64,000 nucleotides of DNA from the IMG/VR virus record IMGVR_UViG_3300009151_000057, positions 1 to 64,000 of that record. One strand, written 5' to 3'. This stretch comes from a virus. The notes under the pieces were generated by a model, which was given only the letters and a program-made list of their open reading frames with translations, was not told the origin of the DNA and did no database searches. A program made the position numbers and the translations under genes. Below, piece after piece: positions 23,490-32,391 of the stretch (the first letter of the stretch is position 1; each line of letters begins with the position of its first letter).

Positions 23490-25886
23490 ATGCAAGAATA
23501 TAATTTAGTTCCGCGTGTCAAAAGATCAATAGAGTTTTCTATTGAACTGGCAAATAAATATAAACATCAACAAGTAAATTGTTCTCATCTGTTATGCTCT
23601 TTACTTGACGAAGCTACACAACCAATTAAACTTATTTTTAATTCTTTCTCAATAAATATTGAGAATTTAAAAAAGGCATTATTACTGGAGCTTCCAGTTC
23701 AAAATCCAGAATATTTTAAATCATCTAAAAAAGATGAATGGTGGTCTGGAGATATTGAATCAATTTTAAAAGATTCATTTGATATGTCTCAAGATCTAGA
23801 TCACCAATTTATTGGTATTGAACATTTGCTTTATTCAATTTTAAAATCTGATTGCGTAACAAAAAAATTTCTTTCTGAAAAAGGTGCTCCTTGTGAAGAA
23901 ATTGCTGATGCAATCATCTCAATTTTAAATCCTTTTGATAAGCAACAGGAAACAAAAAAAGAAGATTCCGAAGTTCCTGAGCAAAAGAAAGAAAAGCATA
24001 TAAGTAAATATTGTCAAAATTTAAATGAATTAGTATTAAAATTTAACACAAGAATCGAAGGAAGAAATCCAGAAATAAATAAATTAATAGAAATTATTTC
24101 TTGCAAAATAAAGAATAATGCTATTTTGATTGGAGATGCTGGTGTTGGTAAAACAGCAATTGTTGAAGGTTTAGCTCAAATGATTAATTTTGGAGATTGT
24201 CCAGTTTTTTTATCTGGATCTAAAATTTATTCATTAGATATTGGATTAATGCTTGCTGGAACAAAATATAGAGGTCAATTTGAAGAAAGACTAAAAGGTC
24301 TTCTTGAAGAATTCAAAAATGATCCTCAGTCAATCTTGTTTATTGATGAAATTCATTCAATCGTTGGCGCTGGATCTAACGAAGGTTCAAATGATTTAGC
24401 TAATTTAATTAAGCCAGCTTTAGCTAGAGGAGAACTAAAATGTATTGGAGCCACAACAGCAGAAGAGTATAAAAAATACTTTGAAAAAGATTCTGCTTTA
24501 AATAGAAGATTTCAAACAATTAATGTTGAAGAACCCTCTAAAAAAGAAACTTTTTTAATTTTAAAGAAGTCTAAAGAAAATTATGAAAAATTTCATGGCG
24601 TAACATATAGCGATGAAATGATTGATAGTATATTAAATCTTTCTGAAAAGTATATGCCATATAGAAAGTTTCCAGATAAAGCTTTTGATATTCTAGATAG
24701 GATTGGTGCGAGCGGAAAAATTAAAAAATTCAAAGTTCCAGATAATTTAAAGCAAATGGAAAAAAATATTATCAAGTATATGGAAGATGGAATACTTGAA
24801 CAAAAAGATAATAAAGAAAAGTGCGAAAAAATGCTTAAATCTTTTTTAAAGAAAAGAGAAAAATGGTTAACTAAAACTAGTGATGAAATTTTTGAAATTC
24901 AAGAAACAGATATAAAAGATGTTATTTCAAATATAAGTGGGTTAAAAAAAGAAAATATAGAATTAAATTCTTCAAAATCTATTCTTGTCTTAAATGAAGA
25001 AATAAAGTCAAAAGTTTTTGATCAGTCAGAAGTAATTGATAAAATTTACGAAATTCTTATTTGCTCAAAAGCGGGAATTAAAAAAAGAAATAAAACAATA
25101 GCAAATTTTCTATTTGTTGGAGCTACAGGAGTTGGTAAAACATACACAGCAAAAGTCATAGCTGAAAAGTTTTACAACAAATCAAATTCATTTCTTCAAA
25201 TAGACATGGGAGAATTTGTTGAGAAAAATTCTATTTCTAAATTACTTGGCACAAGTGCTGGATACGTAGGATACGAAGAAGGTGGTTTACTTTCAGAATT
25301 TGTAAGGGCTAATCCTAATTCTTTAATTCTTTTTGATGAAGTAGAAAAAGCTCATCCAGAAATAACAAATATTCTTTTAAGGATAATGGATGAAGGTTGT
25401 ATTATTGATAATTTTAATCGTAAAATTGACTTTTCTAACTGCATTATAGTGCTTACTGGTAATATTGGCGCAGAAACAGAAACGGCACGTTCTATGGGCT
25501 TTTCTGATGCGCCATCAGACTCTAGTAAAAAGAACGACTATGAGAAAGCAATCAAACAGCAATTTAAACCAGAATTAATTTCAAGATTAGATGAAACTTT
25601 AATTTTTAATGCTAAATTTTCAGAAGAGGGTTTATTTAAAATGATTAATTCAAACATCTCTGAAATAGAACATTGTCTTTTAGATAAAAAAATTAAATTA
25701 AATAAAAGCCAAGAACTTCAATCTTATTTATATAAATGCATTAAAAATGATGGAAACAATGCTAGAGCAGTACAAAAAGTATTAAGAACCAAATTTGAAA
25801 TTCCACTTTCTAAATTTGTGGTTTCTAATGAAAATATTGAAGAAATTAATACGAAAATAGTTGACAACGAGGTTGTGTTTATGTAA
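23490..25886 (+). CDS. ClpA/ClpC-like AAA+ protein unfoldase
   Basis: A 798-residue Hsp100 protein. A double Clp_N repeat (MQEYNLVPRVKRSIEFSIEL, then FIGIEHLLYSILKS) is followed by AAA-1 (GDAGVGKTAIVEGLAQ; Walker B ILFIDEIHSIVGAGS), a short coiled middle segment (about 410-450), then AAA-2 (GATGVGKTYTAKVIAE; LILFDEVEKAHPEI). After sensor 1 (VLTGNIGAET) it has ARSMGFSD, aligned with the ClpP-docking IGL loop of ClpA and VGF loop of ClpC; ClpB disaggregases lack this loop. It may therefore feed proteins to a host ClpP. ATG 23490 was chosen over 23484 by spacing from TAAAAT. No phage clpP was seen. Confidence 0.85.
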   Translation: MQEYNLVPRVKRSIEFSIELANKYKHQQVNCSHLLCSLLDEATQPIKLIFNSFSINIENLKKALLLELPVQNPEYFKSSKKDEWWSGDIESILKDSFDMSQDLDHQFIGIEHLLYSILKSDCVTKKFLSEKGAPCEEIADAIISILNPFDKQQETKKEDSEVPEQKKEKHISKYCQNLNELVLKFNTRIEGRNPEINKLIEIISCKIKNNAILIGDAGVGKTAIVEGLAQMINFGDCPVFLSGSKIYSLDIGLMLAGTKYRGQFEERLKGLLEEFKNDPQSILFIDEIHSIVGAGSNEGSNDLANLIKPALARGELKCIGATTAEEYKKYFEKDSALNRRFQTINVEEPSKKETFLILKKSKENYEKFHGVTYSDEMIDSILNLSEKYMPYRKFPDKAFDILDRIGASGKIKKFKVPDNLKQMEKNIIKYMEDGILEQKDNKEKCEKMLKSFLKKREKWLTKTSDEIFEIQETDIKDVISNISGLKKENIELNSSKSILVLNEEIKSKVFDQSEVIDKIYEILICSKAGIKKRNKTIANFLFVGATGVGKTYTAKVIAEKFYNKSNSFLQIDMGEFVEKNSISKLLGTSAGYVGYEEGGLLSEFVRANPNSLILFDEVEKAHPEITNILLRIMDEGCIIDNFNRKIDFSNCIIVLTGNIGAETETARSMGFSDAPSDSSKKNDYEKAIKQQFKPELISRLDETLIFNAKFSEEGLFKMINSNISEIEHCLLDKKIKLNKSQELQSYLYKCIKNDGNNARAVQKVLRTKFEIPLSKFVVSNENIEEINTKIVDNEVVFM

Positions 25887-25889
25887 TAT
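25861..25889 (+). promoter_or_regulatory. Strong leaderless promoter for the 68-residue protein
   Basis: TTGACA at 25861-25866, 17-base spacer, TAATAT at 25884-25889, 7 bases to ATG 25897. The promoter lies inside the last codons of the Clp gene and is close to a consensus sigma-70 promoter. Confidence 0.75.
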
Positions 25890-25896
25890 CTCACGT

Positions 25897-26103
25897 ATGA
25901 AGAATACTTCTGAACAAACTAATAATCTATTCACACGCATTGAAAATTCCAAGGGTCGTTTCTTTGGACTTTATTTGAAGAATGGCGATATTGTAAATGC
26001 GCAATTTCGTAATTCTACATCTTCTTACATTACTGTTTATGATCGTAATGCTAAGACAGCTCGAAAGTTTAAGAAGACCAGTATCGCAGCTGCAACAGCT
26101 TAG
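25897..26103 (+). CDS. Small basic protein with its own promoter and terminator
   Basis: A 68-residue protein starting MKNTSEQTNNLFTRIENSKG. It has a compact beta-rich centre (FFGLYLKNGDIVNAQFRNST, then SYITVYDRNA) and a basic tail (RKFKKTSIAAATA). A near-consensus promoter upstream, no leader and a strong terminator downstream make it an independent, probably highly expressed unit. The 'G.yl.nG..vnaqfr..t..yi.v.d' pattern suggests a small SH3-like barrel that might bind nucleic acid, but I recognise no family. Confidence 0.8.
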   Translation: MKNTSEQTNNLFTRIENSKGRFFGLYLKNGDIVNAQFRNSTSSYITVYDRNAKTARKFKKTSIAAATA

Positions 26104-26124
26104 TACTTACTTGGTTTCGTTGGT

Positions 26125-26158
26125 AAAAACCTCACTGAGAAATCAGTGAGGTTTTTTT
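26125..26158 (+). terminator. Rho-independent terminator
   Basis: Stem AACCTCACTGA / TCAGTGAGGTT with a GAAA tetraloop (26139-26142) followed by seven T. It ends the 68-residue protein unit. Confidence 0.9.
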
Positions 26159-26180
26159 ATTTATAAATGTAATATATAGT

Positions 26181-27263
26181 ATGAATTTAAGTACCTCGTT
26201 ACATCAAAGATGTTTTGTCTTTCCTAGAGCTAATTTCGCAACAGATACACATAAAGAAATAATCCAAATCATTCTAGAAAAACACGGAGACAAAAATTTT
26301 GATAGCATCAAATTAATTGATGAAAATGATGAATATGATTCTTTTTTAGTTGAAGTGAATTCTAATTCTTTTTGTATTAAAATTTCATTTGATGAAACTG
26401 CAATATTTTATGATTATATGACAATTGTTGGTATTCATCATTTAAATATAGCACCAATCGGAATAGATCGAGGACAAATTGAATTTGGTAAAACTATTTA
26501 TTATTCAATTCAAACATATGAACATTCTTTAAGTTTAAAGGAATATGGAGTTTCATCTATTTACTCAGATCTTTCTGATAGTTTTAATATAGCATTAAAT
26601 ACATTACATTCTTATAAAATTCCAGATTATGCAAAAGACTACATAGATGACGTAAATTCTTACTTAGAATACAATAGATTAAATTTTGAAAAAACAACTG
26701 AATTTGTAGAAGAATCAGAAAGAGAAAATTTTCTCTTTATAAAAGAAATATATAATGAAATTTATGATGATATGCTTAATATCACAAATAAAAATAAAGA
26801 AATAATTAAATCAGATACTTTAGTGCATGGAAATTTAGATCAAAGTACAATGATAATTAATTCTGGAAAATTTAGATTTATTAATTTTGAAAATTGTTTT
26901 ATGGGTTCTCATTATTTTGATTTAGCAAGTATATGTTATGAAATATCATCAAACGGAATTAATGAATATGATTTCATCTCAAAACGTATATATAATTTAA
27001 ATCTAACTGAAAATAGATTTACCGCCAAAAAAGAACTTTTAAAATATAAAATATGCAAAACAATCTGGTTGAGAAAAAAATTACTTGATTTAATCAAAGA
27101 CTTTTTCAAAGAAACTATTATCTTAAATTCAGAAAGAAAAGATAAAATTTCTTTTTTAGCAAGTGAATTTTCAAGACATTTTTATGATTTTAATCAAATA
27201 GATGGATTTGTTAAAAATAAAGATATTTTTATACAAAAATTTGTTGGAATATTAGATTCCTAA
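26181..27263 (+). CDS. APH/choline-kinase-fold protein, probable pseudokinase
   Basis: A 360-residue protein with the C-lobe of aminoglycoside/choline kinases: TLVHGNLDQSTMII (normally 'HGDl...Nil') and FINFENCFMGSHYFDLASIC (normally 'iDwE.a..G.p.yDla'). The catalytic Asp is Asn (N218), the Mg-binding Asn is Thr (T223) and the second metal Asp is Asn (N235), so phosphotransfer looks unlikely. The N-lobe is recognisable up to FCIKISFDETAIFYDYMTI. A TAATAT box sits 5 bases before the ATG, just after the terminator. It converges with the tail fibre gene, overlapping it by 12 bases. Its role may be binding of a small molecule or glycan. Confidence 0.65.
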   Translation: MNLSTSLHQRCFVFPRANFATDTHKEIIQIILEKHGDKNFDSIKLIDENDEYDSFLVEVNSNSFCIKISFDETAIFYDYMTIVGIHHLNIAPIGIDRGQIEFGKTIYYSIQTYEHSLSLKEYGVSSIYSDLSDSFNIALNTLHSYKIPDYAKDYIDDVNSYLEYNRLNFEKTTEFVEESERENFLFIKEIYNEIYDDMLNITNKNKEIIKSDTLVHGNLDQSTMIINSGKFRFINFENCFMGSHYFDLASICYEISSNGINEYDFISKRIYNLNLTENRFTAKKELLKYKICKTIWLRKKLLDLIKDFFKETIILNSERKDKISFLASEFSRHFYDFNQIDGFVKNKDIFIQKFVGILDS

Positions 27264-30029
27264 TTTTTGTTTGATTTTATCAATATCTAATTTCATTTCT
27301 TTTATCGCTGCAATTATTAAAGGAATTGTGTCGGTATATGCAAGTCCTAAAACACCATCTGGAGATGCAGAATCTACAGCTTCTGGTAAAACTTTTTGAA
27401 CATCTTGTGCTATTAAAAATGATCTTCTTGTATCTATAGGGTCATCTTTATAATTTCCAATTACTGTTCTTAATGTTGAAATTTTTTCAGAAGCTCCAGT
27501 TATATATTCAATAATATTTTTTTCTCTTTCATCTGAAAGAGCAGTCCAAGCAGTTCCTTGATTAGCTAAATACACGCCTCTTCCACTTTGATTTATTACA
27601 TAAAAACGATTAGTACTATCTACACTATTAAACCATCCTGAGCCTCTAGTTACAGAAGGATGAGAAAAAGATATTTGATAATTTCCTGTAGATGATATAT
27701 TTAAAGCTGCATTTAAAGTGGTTGACCCACTAATAATAGGAGAAGAAATATTTCCAATAAATACTGAGCCACAACAAGGTTGTAAAACTAATTTATTTTT
27801 ATTAGTATTGTTTCCATTGCTTGCGCTTATATAAGAATATTGATCAACTCCATTTTTGCAATATGCACCGATTGTTAAAACTTCATCGTCTTTTTTTATT
27901 GCAATATTTCTTACTACAGTTGAATCATTAGCAGTTCCCGCAAATCCAGCGGCAGCATCTATGACATTTGGACCAAAAACAGATGGATTAGAAATAGATA
28001 TTCCAATATTAGTACAATTATCTATTCTTAAACCATTGCAAGCTGTACTATGAGATGCGATTGTTAATCCACAAGCTGTATTAACTCCAGATCTAGTATA
28101 TAAAATCATTGCATCACAAGCGCATGTTATAGTATTAAAAGCGCCCACATCTACACTTGGATAAAAGAATAGTTGTCCTTGGTTTGGCGTTGCAGCATTT
28201 ACTAAACCTAAAGCATATGCATTATCTACTCCACCCGCATTAACACAAAGTAATGCATGTCCATTTCCATCTATAACCAACCTCTCAGATATAGTATTAG
28301 TAGAACTAACTTCACCTATAACAAATCCACCTCCACCTCCACCTTTTTGATTTAATAAATATGTTTTTCCATTACTTGCATCTTTATTCCATTCTAAATA
28401 GGCTCCTTGATCATGTGTGGTGCGAACACCTATACTAGTAATTGTATTTAATGAAGCATTTCCACCGCCTATACCACCCGCTGCTATAATACATCCATAA
28501 GAACAAAATGTTTTATCTGGAAAAATTTTTGCTGCACATACTCTTCTATCCGCGTTTCTAGCGCCAGCTGGAGTAACTAAAAATCTTAATTCACTAGATC
28601 CATCGGCCCAGTTTTGCGAATGCACAGAACTATGTACTATTACATTTTCATTTGCAAAATCTAAAAATTGACCCAAACTATCACCATTAAGGAATTTATT
28701 TACTTGAACCAATTTTAGCCCATTCCAAGCGCCTGTATTGGCTCTTGCACAATTATTTATTTCTACTTGTGCATCTGCATTTATACACATTCCCATTTTG
28801 CCAGAAATCATCCATTGATGTTCTGTTATATAACCCCCTGCAGTTTGATTAAATCCATAACCCAAAGAGCCTGGATCACTAGCTGTATAATCTCTAGATG
28901 CAAACCAATGATACCCATAGTTTCCATTGTCCGCACCAAATCTAGTTCTACTGCTTCTTAAAACAGCCAGACCTGAAAGATCTAAATTTTTTGAAACTGT
29001 TAAATTATCAGCAACAGTTACGCCACTAGCAAAATAAGCACATTGATTCCAAGCTAAAGTTAAAGCTAGTTTTCTTCTATCTGACGCATAAAAATTTGAA
29101 GTTTGATTTCCTCCAGATGGAGTAGTATAAAAATACATTTCAGATGCACCATTAATAGTAGCATTATTATTTGGATCAAATTGTCTATGCTGAATAGAAT
29201 TAAAAGTATAACCAGAAGGATTCTGGACATCATACGCTATAGCTCCAAGCTTTTTATCATTTCTAGTATTTAAAACAACCCAATCACCAGAACCAATAAA
29301 TCCATTGAAATTATTACAAGAAAGAAAATAAGATTCAGTTATACTGCCTGGATCTCCATTATCATGAAGTAATAATTTTACTCTAGCATTACATCCTCTA
29401 AAAGTATGTCTTCTTGCATCATCATAAGTTTCAATTGTATTTCCTCCTCTATAGGCATAAGGATAAGCAGGATTACTTTGACCCGCTCTTATTTCATAAT
29501 TGTATGAATAATATGTGCTATTATTACCAGAAGTGAATGTTCCTAATTGAACTATAGATCCTTGGTTTCCAACTCCAGTGCTATTATTTTGCATTCTTAA
29601 CACATAGCCTGCATTAATATCACATTGCATATCCAAATGCCAATATGGAGATTCTGTACCAAGACCTAATTTTTTACTATTAATAACTAATGCAGTTTTA
29701 TCAGTTAAAGTTCCAAATCTTAACTGTCCATTACATGCAGAAAAATATGTCGCGGAATTATCTGTAGCAGTAAATCCTTTATTAGCATAAAGACACATTG
29801 ATGCATCAGCATTTACTGAGTTGAATCCAAGTACATTGCTATGCAAAAATGATGTGTAGCCATTTGCTATATATAAAGCAGTTTGTTTATTTCTTGTTTG
29901 AATACAAAACGCCGCATCATTATCAGCGTTGTTTCCAGTTGGACCTACATAGTTACCAGAATTTTGAAGAACCGATTGACTTAAAGTAGAATTTATTTGT
30001 GTAGCTGTATTATTTAAAATAAAAGACAT
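27252..30029 (-). CDS. Tail fibre/spike protein with C-terminal S74 intramolecular chaperone
   Basis: A 925-residue protein. Most of it is Gly/Asn/Ser/Cys-rich with repeats such as 'LR.gtltd.talvi...klGlGt.sP..lD' (KLGLGTESPYWHLDMQ), typical of fibre shafts. The last ~94 residues are a peptidase_S74 domain: SDEREKNIIEYITGA begins it, with the Ser-Lys pair S832/K837 at the 5-residue spacing used in endosialidase tailspikes, and LIAQDVQKVLPEAV follows. The domain trimerises the fibre and then cleaves itself off. It should be the receptor-binding fibre. It begins 1 base after the small membrane-protein gene. Confidence 0.85.
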   Translation of the reverse strand: MSFILNNTATQINSTLSQSVLQNSGNYVGPTGNNADNDAAFCIQTRNKQTALYIANGYTSFLHSNVLGFNSVNADASMCLYANKGFTATDNSATYFSACNGQLRFGTLTDKTALVINSKKLGLGTESPYWHLDMQCDINAGYVLRMQNNSTGVGNQGSIVQLGTFTSGNNSTYYSYNYEIRAGQSNPAYPYAYRGGNTIETYDDARRHTFRGCNARVKLLLHDNGDPGSITESYFLSCNNFNGFIGSGDWVVLNTRNDKKLGAIAYDVQNPSGYTFNSIQHRQFDPNNNATINGASEMYFYTTPSGGNQTSNFYASDRRKLALTLAWNQCAYFASGVTVADNLTVSKNLDLSGLAVLRSSRTRFGADNGNYGYHWFASRDYTASDPGSLGYGFNQTAGGYITEHQWMISGKMGMCINADAQVEINNCARANTGAWNGLKLVQVNKFLNGDSLGQFLDFANENVIVHSSVHSQNWADGSSELRFLVTPAGARNADRRVCAAKIFPDKTFCSYGCIIAAGGIGGGNASLNTITSIGVRTTHDQGAYLEWNKDASNGKTYLLNQKGGGGGGFVIGEVSSTNTISERLVIDGNGHALLCVNAGGVDNAYALGLVNAATPNQGQLFFYPSVDVGAFNTITCACDAMILYTRSGVNTACGLTIASHSTACNGLRIDNCTNIGISISNPSVFGPNVIDAAAGFAGTANDSTVVRNIAIKKDDEVLTIGAYCKNGVDQYSYISASNGNNTNKNKLVLQPCCGSVFIGNISSPIISGSTTLNAALNISSTGNYQISFSHPSVTRGSGWFNSVDSTNRFYVINQSGRGVYLANQGTAWTALSDEREKNIIEYITGASEKISTLRTVIGNYKDDPIDTRRSFLIAQDVQKVLPEAVDSASPDGVLGLAYTDTIPLIIAAIKEMKLDIDKIKQKLGI

Positions 30030-30030
30030 A

Positions 30031-30195
30031 TTATTTATTCCATTTTATTAAAAGATCCCAAATTTTTAAACATGTATAAATAAAAGCAACAATTAATCCA
30101 GCAATTCTAAAAAAACCTTCTAAATTACTCCAAGATATGGCAATAGCTGCCAGATTTACGCCTGCTACCTTTCCTATATCTTGAAAATGTTCCAT
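30031..30195 (-). CDS. Small membrane protein
   Basis: A 54-residue protein starting MEHFQDIGKVAGVNLAAIAI. It has one or two hydrophobic segments (GVNLAAIAISW and RIAGLIVAFIYTCLKIWDLL) and a basic end (IKWNK). Size and shape fit a holin or a small tail-module membrane protein; no family can be fixed. The start was taken at 30195 rather than 19 codons upstream because a GTG-TAAAAA element lies 5 bases before it, as for other minus-strand genes. It precedes the fibre gene by 1 base. Confidence 0.65.
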   Translation of the reverse strand: MEHFQDIGKVAGVNLAAIAISWSNLEGFFRIAGLIVAFIYTCLKIWDLLIKWNK

Positions 30196-30231
30196 CTTTA
30201 TTTTTACACTGTACAATTTATAATTGATATA
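30196..30231. promoter_or_regulatory. Back-to-back leaderless promoters
   Basis: Only 36 bases separate two divergent start codons. The plus-strand -10 box is a perfect TATAAT (30219-30224), 7 bases before ATG 30232. The minus strand has GTG-TAAAAA (about 30206-30201), 5 bases before ATG 30195. The -35 regions must overlap the other gene or its promoter. Confidence 0.5.
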
Positions 30232-31104
30232 ATGAAGTATATAATTTTTCAAGTCAATGGTGGCATTGGTAAATCAATTATGGCTACTGCGGTATGTAGA
30301 GCCATCAAAAAAATGTACAAAGAACATAATTTAATTGTTTTAACTGGATATCCAGAGGTATTTATTGGGAATCCAAATATTTATAGAGTATATAGGGTTG
30401 GAATGGCTCCATATTTTTACGATGATATTGTTAGAGGAAATGAAGTTATCTTCATGTGTGATGAACCGTATTTAGCGAAGGGTTATTTAACTAAAACAAA
30501 GCATCTAACAGAAGCATGGTGTGATATTTTAGGCGTTAAATTTGATGGAGTAAAACCAGAATTATTTATTAATCCAGTTGAACAAAATAAAACAAGAATG
30601 CAATCCCCAAACGGTAAACCAATTTTAATGTTTCAACCATTTGGAGGCGGTAGTAAAGAAGTGCAGTATAGTTGGAATAGAGATATTCCACCGCACCAAG
30701 CTCAAATGATCGCTAATACACTAGGTCAAAAATTTCATGTTGTGCAAATTTGTAGGGAAGATCAAATTAAATTACAAAATGTACAACATGTACATGCACC
30801 ATTTAGAGACTTATTTGGTTTGATTAATAGCGCAAATGCATTATTAGCAATTGATAGCTTCATGCAACATACTGCCGCAGCTTTAAATAAAAATGCTGTT
30901 GTTTGTTGGGTAACGAATAAACCAGATGTTTTTGGGTATAAAAATCATAAAAATATTTTACCAGATTCAAAACTTAAAGTAGTCAATAACTGCACTGTAG
31001 AAGGCTATATTGAAGAGTACGATTTTTCTGGACATCGCACGCATGATTATCCATACTCATCCGCAGACGTTTTCGATCTAAATGAAATTATCAAAAACTT
31101 CTAA
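30232..31104 (+). CDS. Glycosyltransferase family 9-like
   Basis: A 290-residue protein beginning MKYIIFQVNGGIGKSIMATA. The GGIGKS loop looks like a P-loop but occupies the GT9 N-terminal loop position (GGIGD). The C-terminal half has LINSANALLAIDSFMQHTAA then LNKNAVVCWVTNKPDVFGY, the heptosyltransferase donor-site pattern. NGKPILMFQPFGGGSKE and the following SWNRDIPP correspond to the inter-domain region. It lies on the plus strand between two minus-strand tail modules, so it may glycosylate tail components (context inference). Confidence 0.7.
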   Translation: MKYIIFQVNGGIGKSIMATAVCRAIKKMYKEHNLIVLTGYPEVFIGNPNIYRVYRVGMAPYFYDDIVRGNEVIFMCDEPYLAKGYLTKTKHLTEAWCDILGVKFDGVKPELFINPVEQNKTRMQSPNGKPILMFQPFGGGSKEVQYSWNRDIPPHQAQMIANTLGQKFHVVQICREDQIKLQNVQHVHAPFRDLFGLINSANALLAIDSFMQHTAAALNKNAVVCWVTNKPDVFGYKNHKNILPDSKLKVVNNCTVEGYIEEYDFSGHRTHDYPYSSADVFDLNEIIKNF

Positions 31105-31111
31105 CATAAAA

Positions 31112-31333
31112 ATGAATATACAACCTGTAGAACAAGTATCGAATTATATGGCTCTTCAACCATTGTTTAGGGCAATGGATAAAGCTAATGATAATACGCC
31201 CGAAAATTCCCTTCCAATCAATACAGAAGGGACTATACAAGAAAATGCACATTCTTTACCACAGGTAACAATTTATAATGAGCATGGAATTATTAATAAG
31301 CAACCACCTAATAGTTTAATAGCTTACGCATAA
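31112..31333 (+). CDS. Unknown small protein
   Basis: A 73-residue polar protein starting MNIQPVEQVSNYMALQPLFR, rich in Asn, Pro and Gln, probably partly disordered. No family recognised. It follows the GT9-like gene by 7 bases and is closed by a terminator 22 bases downstream. Confidence 0.55.
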   Translation: MNIQPVEQVSNYMALQPLFRAMDKANDNTPENSLPINTEGTIQENAHSLPQVTIYNEHGIINKQPPNSLIAYA

Positions 31334-31355
31334 AAATTAATTCTTTTCATATAAT

Positions 31356-31386
31356 AAAAAAACCCCGTTAAAATAACGGGGTTTTT
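31356..31386. terminator. Bidirectional terminator
   Basis: Stem ACCCCGTTA / TAACGGGGT with an AAA loop, flanked by A and T runs on both sides, so it can stop transcription in either direction. It sits between convergent genes ending at 31333 and 31405. Confidence 0.9.
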
Positions 31387-31404
31387 AATTGCATATTTTT
31401 AAAA

Positions 31405-31662
31405 TTAAATGGTTGCATCTGATAATGCAGAGATAAAAGTTTGCACAGATGCTAATAGACTTTCATTGCTCCATTCGGGATTATCATAATTTTCATTAGA
31501 AAGATTACCCAATTCTACGGGATGCTGAACACCCTCAAGCCATACGATAACCTTCTTTGCAAGAGGATCATCTAATATTCTTTGAATAACTACTTTTTCT
31601 AAGGTAATTACTTCTGCCTGTCTTACTGTTAATGTTTTTGGAGATTGAAGTTGGAATTCCAT
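31405..31662 (-). CDS. Unknown small tail-module protein
   Basis: An 85-residue protein: MEFQLQSPKTLTVRQAEVIT then VVIQRILDDPLAKKVIVWLE, ending in a helical acidic segment. The beta-rich start with a charged middle resembles small virion proteins that follow phage tail fibre genes, but no family is recognised. Last gene of the minus-strand block that begins at 33112. Confidence 0.6.
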   Translation of the reverse strand: MEFQLQSPKTLTVRQAEVITLEKVVIQRILDDPLAKKVIVWLEGVQHPVELGNLSNENYDNPEWSNESLLASVQTFISALSDATI

Positions 31663-31712
31663 ATATAATAAATGATAAAATTTAAAAAATTAAATTCTAT
31701 TTTAAAAATAAA

Positions 31713-32390
31713 TTAATCTATACCAGCATCTATATTATTATTATTTTGAGCGTCTCCTTCTAAACCACCATTAAGATCCATAAATTGATCAGATGCTAAA
31801 TTAAATAAAGAATTAGGAGGAAATATACCATTTTGCAAAGAATTTTCTACAACTTGCGGAGAAAATTCTATTTTTTCTTTGTTTATATTCTGTATAACTT
31901 CTATTTTTGAAGTCCATTTCATTTTTGTTTGAAATGAATCTGTAAATTGATATTTAATTCCACTATCAGTAGAAAAAATTTGAACATTAAAGTCAGGTCT
32001 AGTCTGGGCTAAAAGTGAAGAACACGATTGAATTATATCAAAACAAGAATTTGCTTCTGAAAAAACAAAAGAATTTAATTCAGTATTAAAATATTCGCTT
32101 TGCGATCCATCAGCATATTCCCCTATAGCAATAATATTATTTTTTATAAACCATCCTTGCGTTAAATATGAATGATCCAAATTAATATGCAAATATCCTG
32201 TTGAATTTTCGAAACCAGAAAACCCAAATCCTTCTGTATTATTTTCGCAAACCATATATAAAAATTGATTTGCGCCAGTTTGTTGTATTGAATTTGAAAA
32301 AACAAATTGACCAGAACAAGCTACGCTACCATTACATCCAAAAGATGGAAAACCTTTTAATGAATTAGATGTTCTTCTGTAAAGAGGCAT
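31713..32390 (-). CDS. Unknown probable virion protein
   Basis: A 225-residue protein rich in Ser, Asn, Phe and Gly, with a Cys pair in FGCNGSVACSGQF. Predicted mainly beta; the end is a low-complexity Asn/Gly/Asp tail (LNGGLEGDAQNNNNIDAGID). No family recognised. Its place after two other small beta-rich genes suggests a tail-tip or fibre accessory protein. Confidence 0.6.
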   Translation of the reverse strand: MPLYRRTSNSLKGFPSFGCNGSVACSGQFVFSNSIQQTGANQFLYMVCENNTEGFGFSGFENSTGYLHINLDHSYLTQGWFIKNNIIAIGEYADGSQSEYFNTELNSFVFSEANSCFDIIQSCSSLLAQTRPDFNVQIFSTDSGIKYQFTDSFQTKMKWTSKIEVIQNINKEKIEFSPQVVENSLQNGIFPPNSLFNLASDQFMDLNGGLEGDAQNNNNIDAGID

Positions 32391-32391
32391 A

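Noticed and set aside
23490-25886. ClpB disaggregase
   Set aside because: The middle segment is too short for the ClpB coiled coil and a ClpP-docking-like loop is present.
30232-31104. ParA/MinD-like P-loop ATPase suggested by GGIGKS
   Set aside because: The loop sits where GT9 enzymes have GGIGD, no Walker B or switch motifs follow, and the C-terminal half matches GT9.
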